A stretch of DNA of 64,000 nucleotides, from positions 20,270-84,269 of the forward strand of contig JAUYKV010000045.1 in NCBI GenBank assembly GCA_030699825.1, in the 5' to 3' direction. Made by a program: the position numbers and the translations under genes. This stretch comes from Pseudomonas sp. (GTDB taxonomy: Bacteria > Pseudomonadota > Gammaproteobacteria > Pseudomonadales > Pseudomonadaceae). A model generated the notes under the pieces. The model made no database searches, was not told where the DNA came from, and worked only from the letters and a program-made list of their open reading frames with translations. Within the stretch, counting starts at the first letter, position 1. Every line of letters begins with the position of its first letter. Below, in pieces: positions 50,470 to 58,243 of the stretch.

Positions 50470-51216
50470 TTAACGCCCACCGGCGCCGCTGCGCGACTGC
50501 TCGGAATTTTCCACCAGCACCGCTTCGGCCAACTGGTTGAGCTGTTGCCACAGCTCGATGGAGATATCCATGCCGCCTTCCAGGGCGCCCTGGCCGGCGC
50601 GGGCGAATTGCTCCGGACTGACCTGGCGATAGCCGCTGCGCTGGCCTGCGCTGCCGTGCAACTGCCCCTGCAGGTCGATCCGCGTGCTGAACAGCAGGGT
50701 CAGGGTCTGGGTATCGGCCGTGGCGGGATCGGCCAGCAGGGCCTCGCTGTAGCTGGGGTAGCGGGCTCCGGCGGCGATGCTGGCGACATGCTCGCTGACC
50801 GGCTGCTTACCGTTCTGCCAGTAGGCCAGCACGCTGCTACCGCAACGGGCGCTGTCGACCAGCAGCTTGAGGATGAACTTGCGGTTGTGGCAGTTGCGCA
50901 CCTTGACGTTGACGCAGCCCTGCTCCAGCACCTTGGTCTGGGCCAGCTCGACGATGCTCGGCAAGCAGTTCAGGCCGCTGCGGCCATGACAGTCGAACAG
51001 CAGCGCCTGGCTCTCCTCGGCAAGCAGCTGCAGGGACGGGCGCTGGCTGTCGGCGACATAGGGCAAGGCGCGCTGCAGCTCGCCGAAGCCCTGTTCGCCA
51101 TGCACCTGCAACCACTTGACCAGGGCGGCGGCGTCCTCGTAGTAACCGACCGGATAGCCCATGCCCTCAAATACCCGCTTGAGCAGGGCGGTCAGTTCAT
51201 TCGATGAAATCAGCAT
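50470..51216 (-). CDS. DUF3726-family protein, possibly Ldh_2-like
   Basis: 248 residues. Start ATG 51216 overlaps the stop of the upstream gene (TGATG), with AGGAG 8 bases upstream; ATG 51222 is too close to it. By eye it shows spaced motifs reminiscent of the malate/L-lactate (Ldh_2) family: an N-terminal VFEGMGYPVGYYEDAAALVK, a His in LQVHGEQGFGELQRAL where Ldh_2 has SHG, and VKVRNCHNRKFILKLLVD where Ldh_2 has a NSHHFG-like segment. The DUF assignment is from memory and the Ldh_2 link is inference. Confidence 0.65.
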   Translation of the reverse strand: MLISSNELTALLKRVFEGMGYPVGYYEDAAALVKWLQVHGEQGFGELQRALPYVADSQRPSLQLLAEESQALLFDCHGRSGLNCLPSIVELAQTKVLEQGCVNVKVRNCHNRKFILKLLVDSARCGSSVLAYWQNGKQPVSEHVASIAAGARYPSYSEALLADPATADTQTLTLLFSTRIDLQGQLHGSAGQRSGYRQVSPEQFARAGQGALEGGMDISIELWQQLNQLAEAVLVENSEQSRSGAGGR

Positions 51217-52937
51217 CAGCATTTCTCCTGAGACGGGGCCAACGGCAGGAACCAGTCGTCGTCGAACGGCTGGCCGATGTCCTCCAGCAGCGGCGCACCC
51301 TGGAACATGGTGTTGCGCACCCACAGGCGCGAGCGCGGATCGAACTTGCTCACCCCGAAGAAGGCCAGTTTGCAGCGCAGCAGGTGCATCGGCAGCACGT
51401 CGCGATCGAGCAGGTTGGCCTGGATCTCGCCGTAATGGGTCTTGGCCATGCTCTGCATGCGCCGCACGATGCCGCGCTGTTCGGGGTGGCGCAGGAGGAA
51501 GCTGGCGGTACACTGCGCGGGCTGCTCGGCCAGGTAGGCGCACAGCTGGCGATGACACTGCTGCGCCAGGTAGCCAATGCCCAGCGGCATCTGCTTGTCA
51601 CGGCCGCTCTCCAGGCTGCAGTTGCCCAGACGCGGCTCCTGCTTCTCCTCGGAGCGGTACCAGAAGGTTTCGCTGGCGCCGTCGGCCGTGAAGTCGATGG
51701 CCAGGGCCCAGGCGTAGTGCCGCTCGATCAGCGCTTGCAGTTCGGCGGCCGGCATCTCGGGTTGCAACTCGAGGGATTCGACCAGGGAAAAGCTGTCTTC
51801 CAGGCTGTCGACCAGCTCCGGGTAAAGCTCCAGGAGGATGCAGTTGAGCAGCTCCTGCCCCTGCAGGCTGAGCCGCTGCTCAGCCCAGGTCGACAACTGC
51901 TCCCAGCTGCGCAGCGGGTGACTGGCGAGCCAGTCCTGTAGCGCGGCGAAGTCTTCCAGCACCTGGCGGTTGTTGCCGGTCTGCCAGTCGTCCTCGGTGA
52001 CGGTCTGCTGGATATGTGCGATGCCGCGCACGACCAGCGCCTGCAGGCGGGCCAGGCGCTCGGCGGTGACCTGACCAAGGCCGCGCACGCGCGCCAGGGC
52101 CAGCTCACGCATCTCGATCCAGCGACTGATCAGCTGCGGGTGATTGATCAGGTAGGGCGCCATGCCCAGGCCGGTGGAGTTGCCGATACCGAAGTAGCGT
52201 TTGAGCGCCGGCTGCATCGGCACAGCGGTGTCCGGCGCGCGCTGACGGGCGATGTGCTCGGCCTGCTGCAGGCTGAAGTTGCGCAGCATGAAGCAGTTGA
52301 ACATCTCGGCGGCGAAGGGTCGGGCGAAGTCCGGGTGCTTGCTGCTGACCTTCTCCCAGTCGGCCATGCCCAGCTTGCCGCTGCCGTACACCGCGGTGGT
52401 GCGATAGAGGTAGCCGACCTTGGCGATCTGCTTCACCTCGGGTTGCTGGCCGGCGCTCAGCGCCGCCACCACGCTGTCGAAATTGCGCACGCTGCGGTTG
52501 GCCCGCGACAACACCATCACCCGTGAGTCCAGGCGGCCGGCTTCCTGCAGCGGCACGTTAAGGCGCAGGTACTCAACGTAGGCGTCGTCCACCTCGCCCT
52601 CGCACAACGCCATGGTCAGATCCCACTCGCTGGCGATCACCCGGTCGTTGCGCTTGTCCGGGTCAAGGTACTGAGAAAACAGCACGAAGCTGAACAGGTC
52701 GCCACTGGTCTGCACGCGGTAGACCACCGTGCCGTAACCCTCGGCATCCAGCTCGAAACGCCGCGCCTCGATCTGCCAGCCCTCGCGCATGATCTTGCGC
52801 ACCAGGCTGCGCATGAAACTCAGACGGCTCTGATGCAGGCTGCCGAGGCGCTCCAGGTCCATGACCACATGGGCCGGACGCAGACGGATCGCCTGGGCCA
52901 CGGGCTTGGCAGAGTCGACGCTTGAAGGAATGCTCAT
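51216..52937 (-). CDS. unrecognised 573-residue cytoplasmic protein
   Basis: No signal peptide, no membrane helix, and no domain I can name. Striking segments are RFELDAEGYGTVVYRVQTSG (about 57-76), SEWDLTMALCEGEVDDAYVE (about 100-120), VYGSGKLGMADWEKV, IGNSTGLGMAPYLINHPQ near 250, a Cys/Arg-rich LLRHPEQRGIVRRMQSMAKT, and the C-terminal RLWVRNTMFQGAPLLEDIGQ. ATG 52937 has GAGG 8 bases upstream. It leads a three-gene unit with the DUF3726 protein (overlapping start) and TauE/SafE, so is probably an enzyme or enzyme partner acting with the DUF3726 protein. A regulator-type palindrome lies 140 bp upstream. Confidence 0.7.
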   Translation of the reverse strand: MSIPSSVDSAKPVAQAIRLRPAHVVMDLERLGSLHQSRLSFMRSLVRKIMREGWQIEARRFELDAEGYGTVVYRVQTSGDLFSFVLFSQYLDPDKRNDRVIASEWDLTMALCEGEVDDAYVEYLRLNVPLQEAGRLDSRVMVLSRANRSVRNFDSVVAALSAGQQPEVKQIAKVGYLYRTTAVYGSGKLGMADWEKVSSKHPDFARPFAAEMFNCFMLRNFSLQQAEHIARQRAPDTAVPMQPALKRYFGIGNSTGLGMAPYLINHPQLISRWIEMRELALARVRGLGQVTAERLARLQALVVRGIAHIQQTVTEDDWQTGNNRQVLEDFAALQDWLASHPLRSWEQLSTWAEQRLSLQGQELLNCILLELYPELVDSLEDSFSLVESLELQPEMPAAELQALIERHYAWALAIDFTADGASETFWYRSEEKQEPRLGNCSLESGRDKQMPLGIGYLAQQCHRQLCAYLAEQPAQCTASFLLRHPEQRGIVRRMQSMAKTHYGEIQANLLDRDVLPMHLLRCKLAFFGVSKFDPRSRLWVRNTMFQGAPLLEDIGQPFDDDWFLPLAPSQEKC

Positions 52938-53076
52938 ACAGGTGCCCTCGACTGGCGCAAGCCGTACCCGGCACTGGGCCTACTGAGGGCCAAGCGGGAC
53001 ACGGCGAGTTGTTGTTATCTGCCGTCGATGGTGGTGCAAGGGCTGGCGCAGGGCAATTCAGATCGCCCTATCAGCC

Positions 53077-53093
53077 GATAAGGGAAACTTATC
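53077..53093. promoter_or_regulatory. candidate LysR operator upstream of the 573-residue gene
   Basis: Perfect 6-bp inverted repeat GATAAGGGAAACTTATC with a 5-bp centre, between the LysR stop and the 573-residue protein start. It matches a second site at 54029-54045 at 15 of 17 positions, and holds a T-N11-A LysR-box pattern. Confidence 0.65.
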
Positions 53094-53125
53094 TAAAGTG
53101 CCGTAGCGATCAGATTAAAGCGCAT

Positions 53126-54028
53126 TCAGACCTGCTCCGGATCCAGCTCGTTGTCACGCAGGATGAAGTCGAACAGCGCTTGGGCCGCCACCGGCAGCGA
53201 ACGATTGGCCAGGCAGACGATGCCGATATCGCGTACCACCAGGGGCTCGCTCAGCGGAATGAAGCGCAGCTGGCTGTGCTCCAGCGGAAAGGCGAAGCGT
53301 GGCAGGGTGGTGATGCCCATGCCGGCCTCGAGCATGGCCAGCAGGGAAATCATGTTGGACATATAGAACTGCGCGTCGACCACCAGCTCTTCGGCGGCGG
53401 TGTCCGCCAGCAGGCGTGAGGTGCCGTTAGCGATCAGCCGCTCGCCGCGCAGTTGCTGCCAGCTCAACTCGACTTCATCAGCCAGCCGATGGTCGTTGCG
53501 ACAGACCACGCCGATGCTGTCCTCCCAGATCGGGATGAAGCGGATGTCGCTCTCCGCCTCCCACAGGCTGGCGATGCCGAAGTCGACCTGCTGGTTCTCG
53601 ACCATCGCCAGCACCACCTCGGAACTGTCGTCGAACAGGCTGACGTGCAGGTCGGTGGCATCACCGATGAAGCGGGTGAGGATGTCCGGCAGCAGGCGGC
53701 TGGCGATCGACGGCACCGAGGCGATGCGCAAATGCCCGGATTTGTGCTGGGCGATCAGGCTCATGTCCTTGATCACCCGGTCATGGTGGGCGATCAATTC
53801 CTTGGCGTAGGCCATGAACTGCACGCCGAAGGGGGTCAGTTCCGGCCTGGCTGCGCGGGCGTTGCGCTTCTCGAACAGGGCCTGGCCGAGCTTGCCCTCC
53901 AGGTCGCGGATCGACAGGGAAATCGCCGGCTGGGTGCGGTGCGCCTTTTCCGCTGCGGCATGAAAGCCTTGCAGCTCGTGCACCCAGACGAAGTGCCGCA
54001 GCTGGACGATCTTGAGGTCGGGAAGCAC
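53126..54028 (-). CDS. LysR-family transcriptional regulator
   Basis: 300 residues. N-terminal winged helix-turn-helix (LRHFVWVHELQGFHAAAEKA, then AHRTQPAISLSIRDLEGKLG); substrate-binding domain from about residue 95. It begins at GTG 54028; a weak AAGGA lies about 9 bases upstream and is part of the palindrome at 54029-54045, so the protein may block its own translation or transcription. Divergent from the aldehyde dehydrogenase gene and upstream, on the same strand, of the 573-residue gene. Likely regulates both arms of the island. Confidence 0.9.
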   Translation of the reverse strand: MLPDLKIVQLRHFVWVHELQGFHAAAEKAHRTQPAISLSIRDLEGKLGQALFEKRNARAARPELTPFGVQFMAYAKELIAHHDRVIKDMSLIAQHKSGHLRIASVPSIASRLLPDILTRFIGDATDLHVSLFDDSSEVVLAMVENQQVDFGIASLWEAESDIRFIPIWEDSIGVVCRNDHRLADEVELSWQQLRGERLIANGTSRLLADTAAEELVVDAQFYMSNMISLLAMLEAGMGITTLPRFAFPLEHSQLRFIPLSEPLVVRDIGIVCLANRSLPVAAQALFDFILRDNELDPEQV

Positions 54029-54045
54029 GGTAAGTTTTCCTTATC
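54029..54045. promoter_or_regulatory. candidate LysR operator at the lysR/aldehyde dehydrogenase divergent promoter
   Basis: GGTAAGTTTTCCTTATC on the plus strand, whose reverse complement GATAAGGAAAACTTACC matches the palindrome at 53077-53093 at 15 of 17 positions. It is directly next to the lysR start codon and covers its ribosome-binding site. The AT-rich gap to the dehydrogenase start (54046-54121) also holds GTTTATCGAAAA, perhaps a further half-site. Confidence 0.65.
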
Positions 54046-54121
54046 AAACAATATTTACAACTGATTTTAGTTTATCGAAAACGGCGCCTACCATTCGCTA
54101 ACAGTTTGAGAGGAGGTGCAT

Positions 54122-55564
54122 ATGTCCGGCGATATCTTTGCTAACTACATCAATGGCGAGTGGCTCACGGGCTCCGCGACTACCCGTAATATCAGCCCCG
54201 CGAACATCCAGGATGTGCTGGGCGACTATGCCCAGGCCGACGCCGGGCAAATTGAGCTGGCCCTCGACGCGGCTATCGCCGGTCAACTCGAGTGGCAACG
54301 CAGCGGTCTGGAGCAGCGCTACCAGGTGCTGACCGCGATCGGTGACGAACTGATCGCCCGCAAGGCCGAACTGGGCGAGCAACTGGCCCGCGAAGAAGGC
54401 AAGACCCTCGCCGAAGGTATGGGCGAAGTCTACCGCTCCGGCCAGTTCTTCCACTACTACGCCGCCGAAGTGCTACGGCAGATGGGCGAGACCGCCGATT
54501 CGGTGCGCCCCGGCGTGGAAATCGAAACCCGCCGCGAGCCGGTCGGTGTGGTCGCCATCATCACCCCGTGGAACTTCCCCATGGCCACCGCGGCCTGGAA
54601 GATCGCCCCGGCCCTGGCCTTCGGCAACGCCGTGGTGTTCAAGCCCGCCAATGCGGTACCGGCCAGCGCCTGGTCGTTGACCGAGATCATCGCCCGCCAG
54701 GGCCTGCCGGCCGGCACCTTCAACCTGCTCATGGGCAGCGGCGCCACGGTTGGCGACGCGCTGATCCATTCGACCAAGATCGATGCCCTGAGCTTCACCG
54801 GCTCGGTCGAGACCGGACGCAAGGTCGCCAGCGCCACCGCCGCCAATTTCGTCCGCTGCCAGCTGGAAATGGGCAGCAAGAACGCCCTGATCGTGCTGGA
54901 CGACGCCGATCTGGAGCTGGCCGTGGACTGCGCGCTGAACGGCGCTTTCTTCGGCACCGGGCAGAAGTGCACCGCCTCCTCGCGCTTGATCGTCACCGCC
55001 GGCATGCACGACCGCTTCGTCGCCGCCCTGGTCGAGCGCATGGGTCAGCTCAAGGTCGGCTACCCGCTGCGCGAGGGCGTGCAGATCGGCGCGGTGATCG
55101 ATGGCAAGCAGCTCGAACAGAACCTGCGTTACATCGAGCAGGCCAAGGCCGATGGCGGGGTGCTGGCCTGTGGTGGCGAACGCATCGATGAGGAATACGA
55201 GGGCTTCTACATGCGCCCGGCGCTGTTCGTCGACACCCGCAACGACATGCAGATCAACCGCGACGAGGTATTCGGCCCCATCGCCTGCGTGATCAAGGTC
55301 GCCGACTACGAGGAGGCCCTGGCCACCCTCAACGACACCGCCTTCGGCCTTACAGCCGGGATCATGACCCAGTCGCTGAAGTACGCCAGCGACTTCAAGC
55401 GCCGCGCCAAGACCGGCTGCGTGATGGTCAACCTGCCGACTGCCGGCACCGATTACCACGTGCCGTTCGGCGGCCGCAAGAACTCCAGCTTCGGCCCGCG
55501 CGAGCAGGGCACCTACGCTCGCGAGTTCTACACCGTGGTCAAGACCACCTACATCCGTGCCTGA
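54122..55564 (+). CDS. NAD(P)-dependent aldehyde dehydrogenase, alpha-ketoglutaric-semialdehyde dehydrogenase-like
   Basis: 480 residues from ATG 54122 (AGGAGG 6 bases upstream). Catalytic Cys in FFGTGQKCTASSRLI (about 280), Glu in LEMGSKNALIVLDD (about 246), Asn in TPWNFPMATAAWK. The C-terminal block TAGTDYHVPFGGRKNSSFG resembles the YcbD/GucD type that oxidises 2-oxoglutarate semialdehyde, so that or a similar omega-semialdehyde is the best guess; the substrate is not proven. First gene of the plus arm, 11 bp before the M19 gene. Confidence 0.87.
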   Translation: MSGDIFANYINGEWLTGSATTRNISPANIQDVLGDYAQADAGQIELALDAAIAGQLEWQRSGLEQRYQVLTAIGDELIARKAELGEQLAREEGKTLAEGMGEVYRSGQFFHYYAAEVLRQMGETADSVRPGVEIETRREPVGVVAIITPWNFPMATAAWKIAPALAFGNAVVFKPANAVPASAWSLTEIIARQGLPAGTFNLLMGSGATVGDALIHSTKIDALSFTGSVETGRKVASATAANFVRCQLEMGSKNALIVLDDADLELAVDCALNGAFFGTGQKCTASSRLIVTAGMHDRFVAALVERMGQLKVGYPLREGVQIGAVIDGKQLEQNLRYIEQAKADGGVLACGGERIDEEYEGFYMRPALFVDTRNDMQINRDEVFGPIACVIKVADYEEALATLNDTAFGLTAGIMTQSLKYASDFKRRAKTGCVMVNLPTAGTDYHVPFGGRKNSSFGPREQGTYAREFYTVVKTTYIRA

Positions 55565-55575
55565 GGGGGTGTGCC

Positions 55576-56565
55576 ATGCATGACGACCTGATCGTGATCG
55601 ACGGCCTGCAGTACTCCAACTGGGACCGCGAGCTGTTCACCCAGCTGCGCCAGGGCGGAGTCACTGCGGTGCACGTGACCCTGGTGTACCACGAGAATGC
55701 CCGCGAAACCCTGAGCCGTCTCGGCGAGTGGAACCGCCGCTTCGAGCAGCACGGCGACCTGATCATGCCGGTGGCGGGCGCCGCCGACATCCGCCGGGCC
55801 AAGCAGCAGGGCAAGGTGGGGATCTTTTTCGGCGCGCAGAACTGCTCGCCGATCGAGGATGATATCGCCCTGATCGAAGTGTTCCGCCAGCTCAACCTGC
55901 TGATCATGCAGCTGACCTACAACAACCAGAGCCTGCTGGCCACCGGTTGCTACGAGGGCAGCGACAGCGGCATCACCCGCTTCGGCAAGCAGGCGATCGC
56001 CGAGATGAACCGGGTCGGCATGCTCATCGACATGTCGCACAGCGCCGAACGCAGCACCCTGGAGGCGATCGAACTGTCGAGCCGACCGATCATCATCTCG
56101 CACGCCAACCCGGGTTTCTTCCATCCGGCCAAGCGCAACAAGTCGGAGACGGTGCTGCGCGAGCTGGGCCGTTCCGGTGGCCTGCTCGGTTTCAGCCTGT
56201 ATCCCTTCCACCTGCACAACGGCTCGGACTGCACTCTTGCGCAGTTCTGCGACATGGTCGCGCGCACCGCCGACCTGATGGGCATCGAGCACATCGGCAT
56301 CGGCACCGACCTGTGCCAGAACCAGCCGCAGTCGGTGCTGGAGTGGATGCGCAGCGGCCGCTGGTCGAAGCAGGTCGACTACGGCGAAGGCTCGGCGAGC
56401 AACGCCGACTGGCCCAAGCCGCTGACCTGGTTCGGCGACAGCCGCGACTTCCCGAACATCACCCAAGGCCTGCTGCAGCGCGGCTTCAGCGTCGAAGACA
56501 CCGCCAAGGTCATGGGTCTCAACTGGCTCAACACCCTGGAACAGGGCCTCAAGCCCGCCCCGTAA
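55576..56565 (+). CDS. M19-family (renal dipeptidase-like) amidohydrolase with altered metal site
   Basis: 329 residues, barrel fold. Typical M19 enzymes bind two zincs with HxD near the N-terminus and a bridging Glu. Here the HxD position reads VIDGLQYSNWDRELF and the Glu position reads FFGAQNCSPIEDD, so those ligands are missing. The other ligands are kept: His in LIDMSHSAERST, His in IIISHANPGF, Asp in IGIGTDLCQN. I remember a similar IDGL...NRELF form beside the glycine-betaine/dimethylglycine genes in P. aeruginosa, so a chemistry other than classical dipeptide hydrolysis is likely. Confidence 0.85.
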   Translation: MHDDLIVIDGLQYSNWDRELFTQLRQGGVTAVHVTLVYHENARETLSRLGEWNRRFEQHGDLIMPVAGAADIRRAKQQGKVGIFFGAQNCSPIEDDIALIEVFRQLNLLIMQLTYNNQSLLATGCYEGSDSGITRFGKQAIAEMNRVGMLIDMSHSAERSTLEAIELSSRPIIISHANPGFFHPAKRNKSETVLRELGRSGGLLGFSLYPFHLHNGSDCTLAQFCDMVARTADLMGIEHIGIGTDLCQNQPQSVLEWMRSGRWSKQVDYGEGSASNADWPKPLTWFGDSRDFPNITQGLLQRGFSVEDTAKVMGLNWLNTLEQGLKPAP

Positions 56566-56587
56566 CTGCCCTGAACAACCAACAAGT

Positions 56588-56600
56588 ACAAGATTCTTGT
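56588..56600 (+). promoter_or_regulatory. perfect inverted repeat before the BCCT ribosome-binding site
   Basis: ACAAGA-T-TCTTGT, a perfect 6-bp inverted repeat with a one-base centre, ends 1 base before the AGGAGG of the transporter gene. It could be a protein-binding site or a processing/translation signal; a one-base loop makes an RNA hairpin of the full stem unlikely. Confidence 0.35.
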
Positions 56601-56612
56601 CAGGAGGCTGTA

Positions 56613-58175
56613 ATGAATAGCACGCAACCGGCGACCCACCTCGGGAGTCCCGCCATGAACTACAAGAACAAGCTGCTGCATGATGTCGATGTACCGGTGT
56701 TCCTCATCAGCGGCGGCTTCATCCTGCTGTTTGCCGCCCTCGCCCTGTGGGACATCGAGTCGATGACACTCTGGGTCAACAGCGCCTTCGCCTGGTCGAC
56801 CAAGCTGTTTGGCGCCTACTGGCAGGTGCTGTTGCTGCTGACCTTCGTCATCGGCCTGTTCCTCGCCATGGGCCGTACCGGCCGGGTGCGCCTGGGCGCC
56901 CTGGCCAAGCCTGAGATGCCCACCTACACCTGGGTGTCGATCATCATGTGCACCCTGCTCGCCGGCGGCGGCGTGTTCTGGGCGGCGGCCGAGCCGATGG
57001 CCCACTTCCTCTCGCCACCACCGCTGTACGGCGGCGAGACGGGCACCCCGCAGGCGGCCTACAACGCGCTGGCGCAGAGTTTCATGCACTGGGGCTTCCT
57101 CGCCTGGGCGATTCTCGGCAGCCTCAGCGGCATCGTGCTGATGCACCTGCACTATGAACAAGGCCTGCCGCTCAAGCCACGCACCCTGCTCTACCCGCTG
57201 TTCGGCGAGCGCGTCATGAGCGGCTGGTTCGGTGCCCTGATCGATGCCTGCTGCGTGCTGGCGGTGGTCGCCGGCACCATCGGGCCGATCGGCTTCCTCG
57301 GCCTGCAGGTAAGCTTCGGCCTGGAGAAGTTGTTTGGCATCACTAACGACTACAGCACCCAGCTGGCCATCATCTTCATCCTGGTCGGCATCTACACCCT
57401 CTCCGCCGTATCCGGGGTGACCCGCGGGATCAAACTGCTCAGCCAGCTGAACGTGGTGCTGGCGGTGGTGCTGATGCTGTTCATCCTGCTGTTCGGCCCG
57501 ACCGCGTTCATCTTCGATGCCTACGTGCAGTCCATGGGTATCTATCTGGACAAGTTCATCCCGATGGCCACATTCCGCGCCGACCCGGCCTGGCTGGACT
57601 GGTGGACGGTGTTCTTCTGGGGCTGGTTCCTCGGTTATGGCCCGCTGATGGCGATGTTCGTCGCGCGCATCTCCCGTGGCCGCACCATCCGCGAGCTGGT
57701 GACCATGATCTCGATAGTCGCGCCGGTGATCACCTGCTTCTGGTTCACCATAGTCGGCGGCAGCGGCCTGGCCTTCGAGCTGAGCAACCCCGGTTCGGTG
57801 TCCGAAGCGTTCGCCGGCTTCAACCTGCCCGGCGCGTTGCTGGCGATCACCGCGCAGCTGCCTTTGGGTTACCTGATCTCGGTGCTGTTCCTGATCCTCA
57901 CCATCATCTTCGTCACCACCACCGGTGACTCGATGACCTACACCATCTCCATGGTGATGACCGGCACCGACCACCCACGCTCGGAGATCCGCGTGTTCTG
58001 GGGCGTGATGATGGGCGTGGTGGCGGCCCTGCTGATCTCCATCGGCTCGGGGGGCATCAGCGCCCTGCAATCGTTCATCGTAATCACCGCCGTGCCAGTG
58101 TCCCTAGTGCTGCTGCCGGCCCTGTGGAACGCCCCGCAGATCGCCCGGCACATGGCCGACGAGCAAGGCCTCTAA
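56613..58175 (+). CDS. BCCT-family transporter
   Basis: 520 residues with about 12 transmembrane helices from residue 30 onward. BCCT hallmarks: GGGVFWAAAEPMAHFLSPPP and the signature WTVFFWGWFLGYGPLMAMFV followed by ARISRGRTIRELV. In BetP-type carriers the substrate box reads WWISW; here it reads WFLGY, so two of three Trp are replaced (Phe, Tyr), pointing to a substrate other than glycine betaine or choline. ATG 56613 has AGGAGG 5 bases upstream. 47 bp after the M19 gene. Confidence 0.92.
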   Translation: MNSTQPATHLGSPAMNYKNKLLHDVDVPVFLISGGFILLFAALALWDIESMTLWVNSAFAWSTKLFGAYWQVLLLLTFVIGLFLAMGRTGRVRLGALAKPEMPTYTWVSIIMCTLLAGGGVFWAAAEPMAHFLSPPPLYGGETGTPQAAYNALAQSFMHWGFLAWAILGSLSGIVLMHLHYEQGLPLKPRTLLYPLFGERVMSGWFGALIDACCVLAVVAGTIGPIGFLGLQVSFGLEKLFGITNDYSTQLAIIFILVGIYTLSAVSGVTRGIKLLSQLNVVLAVVLMLFILLFGPTAFIFDAYVQSMGIYLDKFIPMATFRADPAWLDWWTVFFWGWFLGYGPLMAMFVARISRGRTIRELVTMISIVAPVITCFWFTIVGGSGLAFELSNPGSVSEAFAGFNLPGALLAITAQLPLGYLISVLFLILTIIFVTTTGDSMTYTISMVMTGTDHPRSEIRVFWGVMMGVVAALLISIGSGGISALQSFIVITAVPVSLVLLPALWNAPQIARHMADEQGL

Positions 58176-58186
58176 TCCCCACCTTT

Positions 58187-58217
58187 GAGGGAGTGCGGCA
58201 GCCGCCTCCCTCTTTTT
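58187..58217 (+). terminator. intrinsic terminator between the BCCT gene and ridA
   Basis: Stem GAGGGA (58187-58192) / TCCCTC (58207-58212) with inner GCGGC/GCCGC pairing, followed by a T-run (TTTTTT). Because ridA follows in the same direction, it may attenuate rather than end transcription, or ridA may have its own promoter. Confidence 0.8.
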
Positions 58218-58243
58218 TATTCCCTAGCAAATAGGAGCACGCC

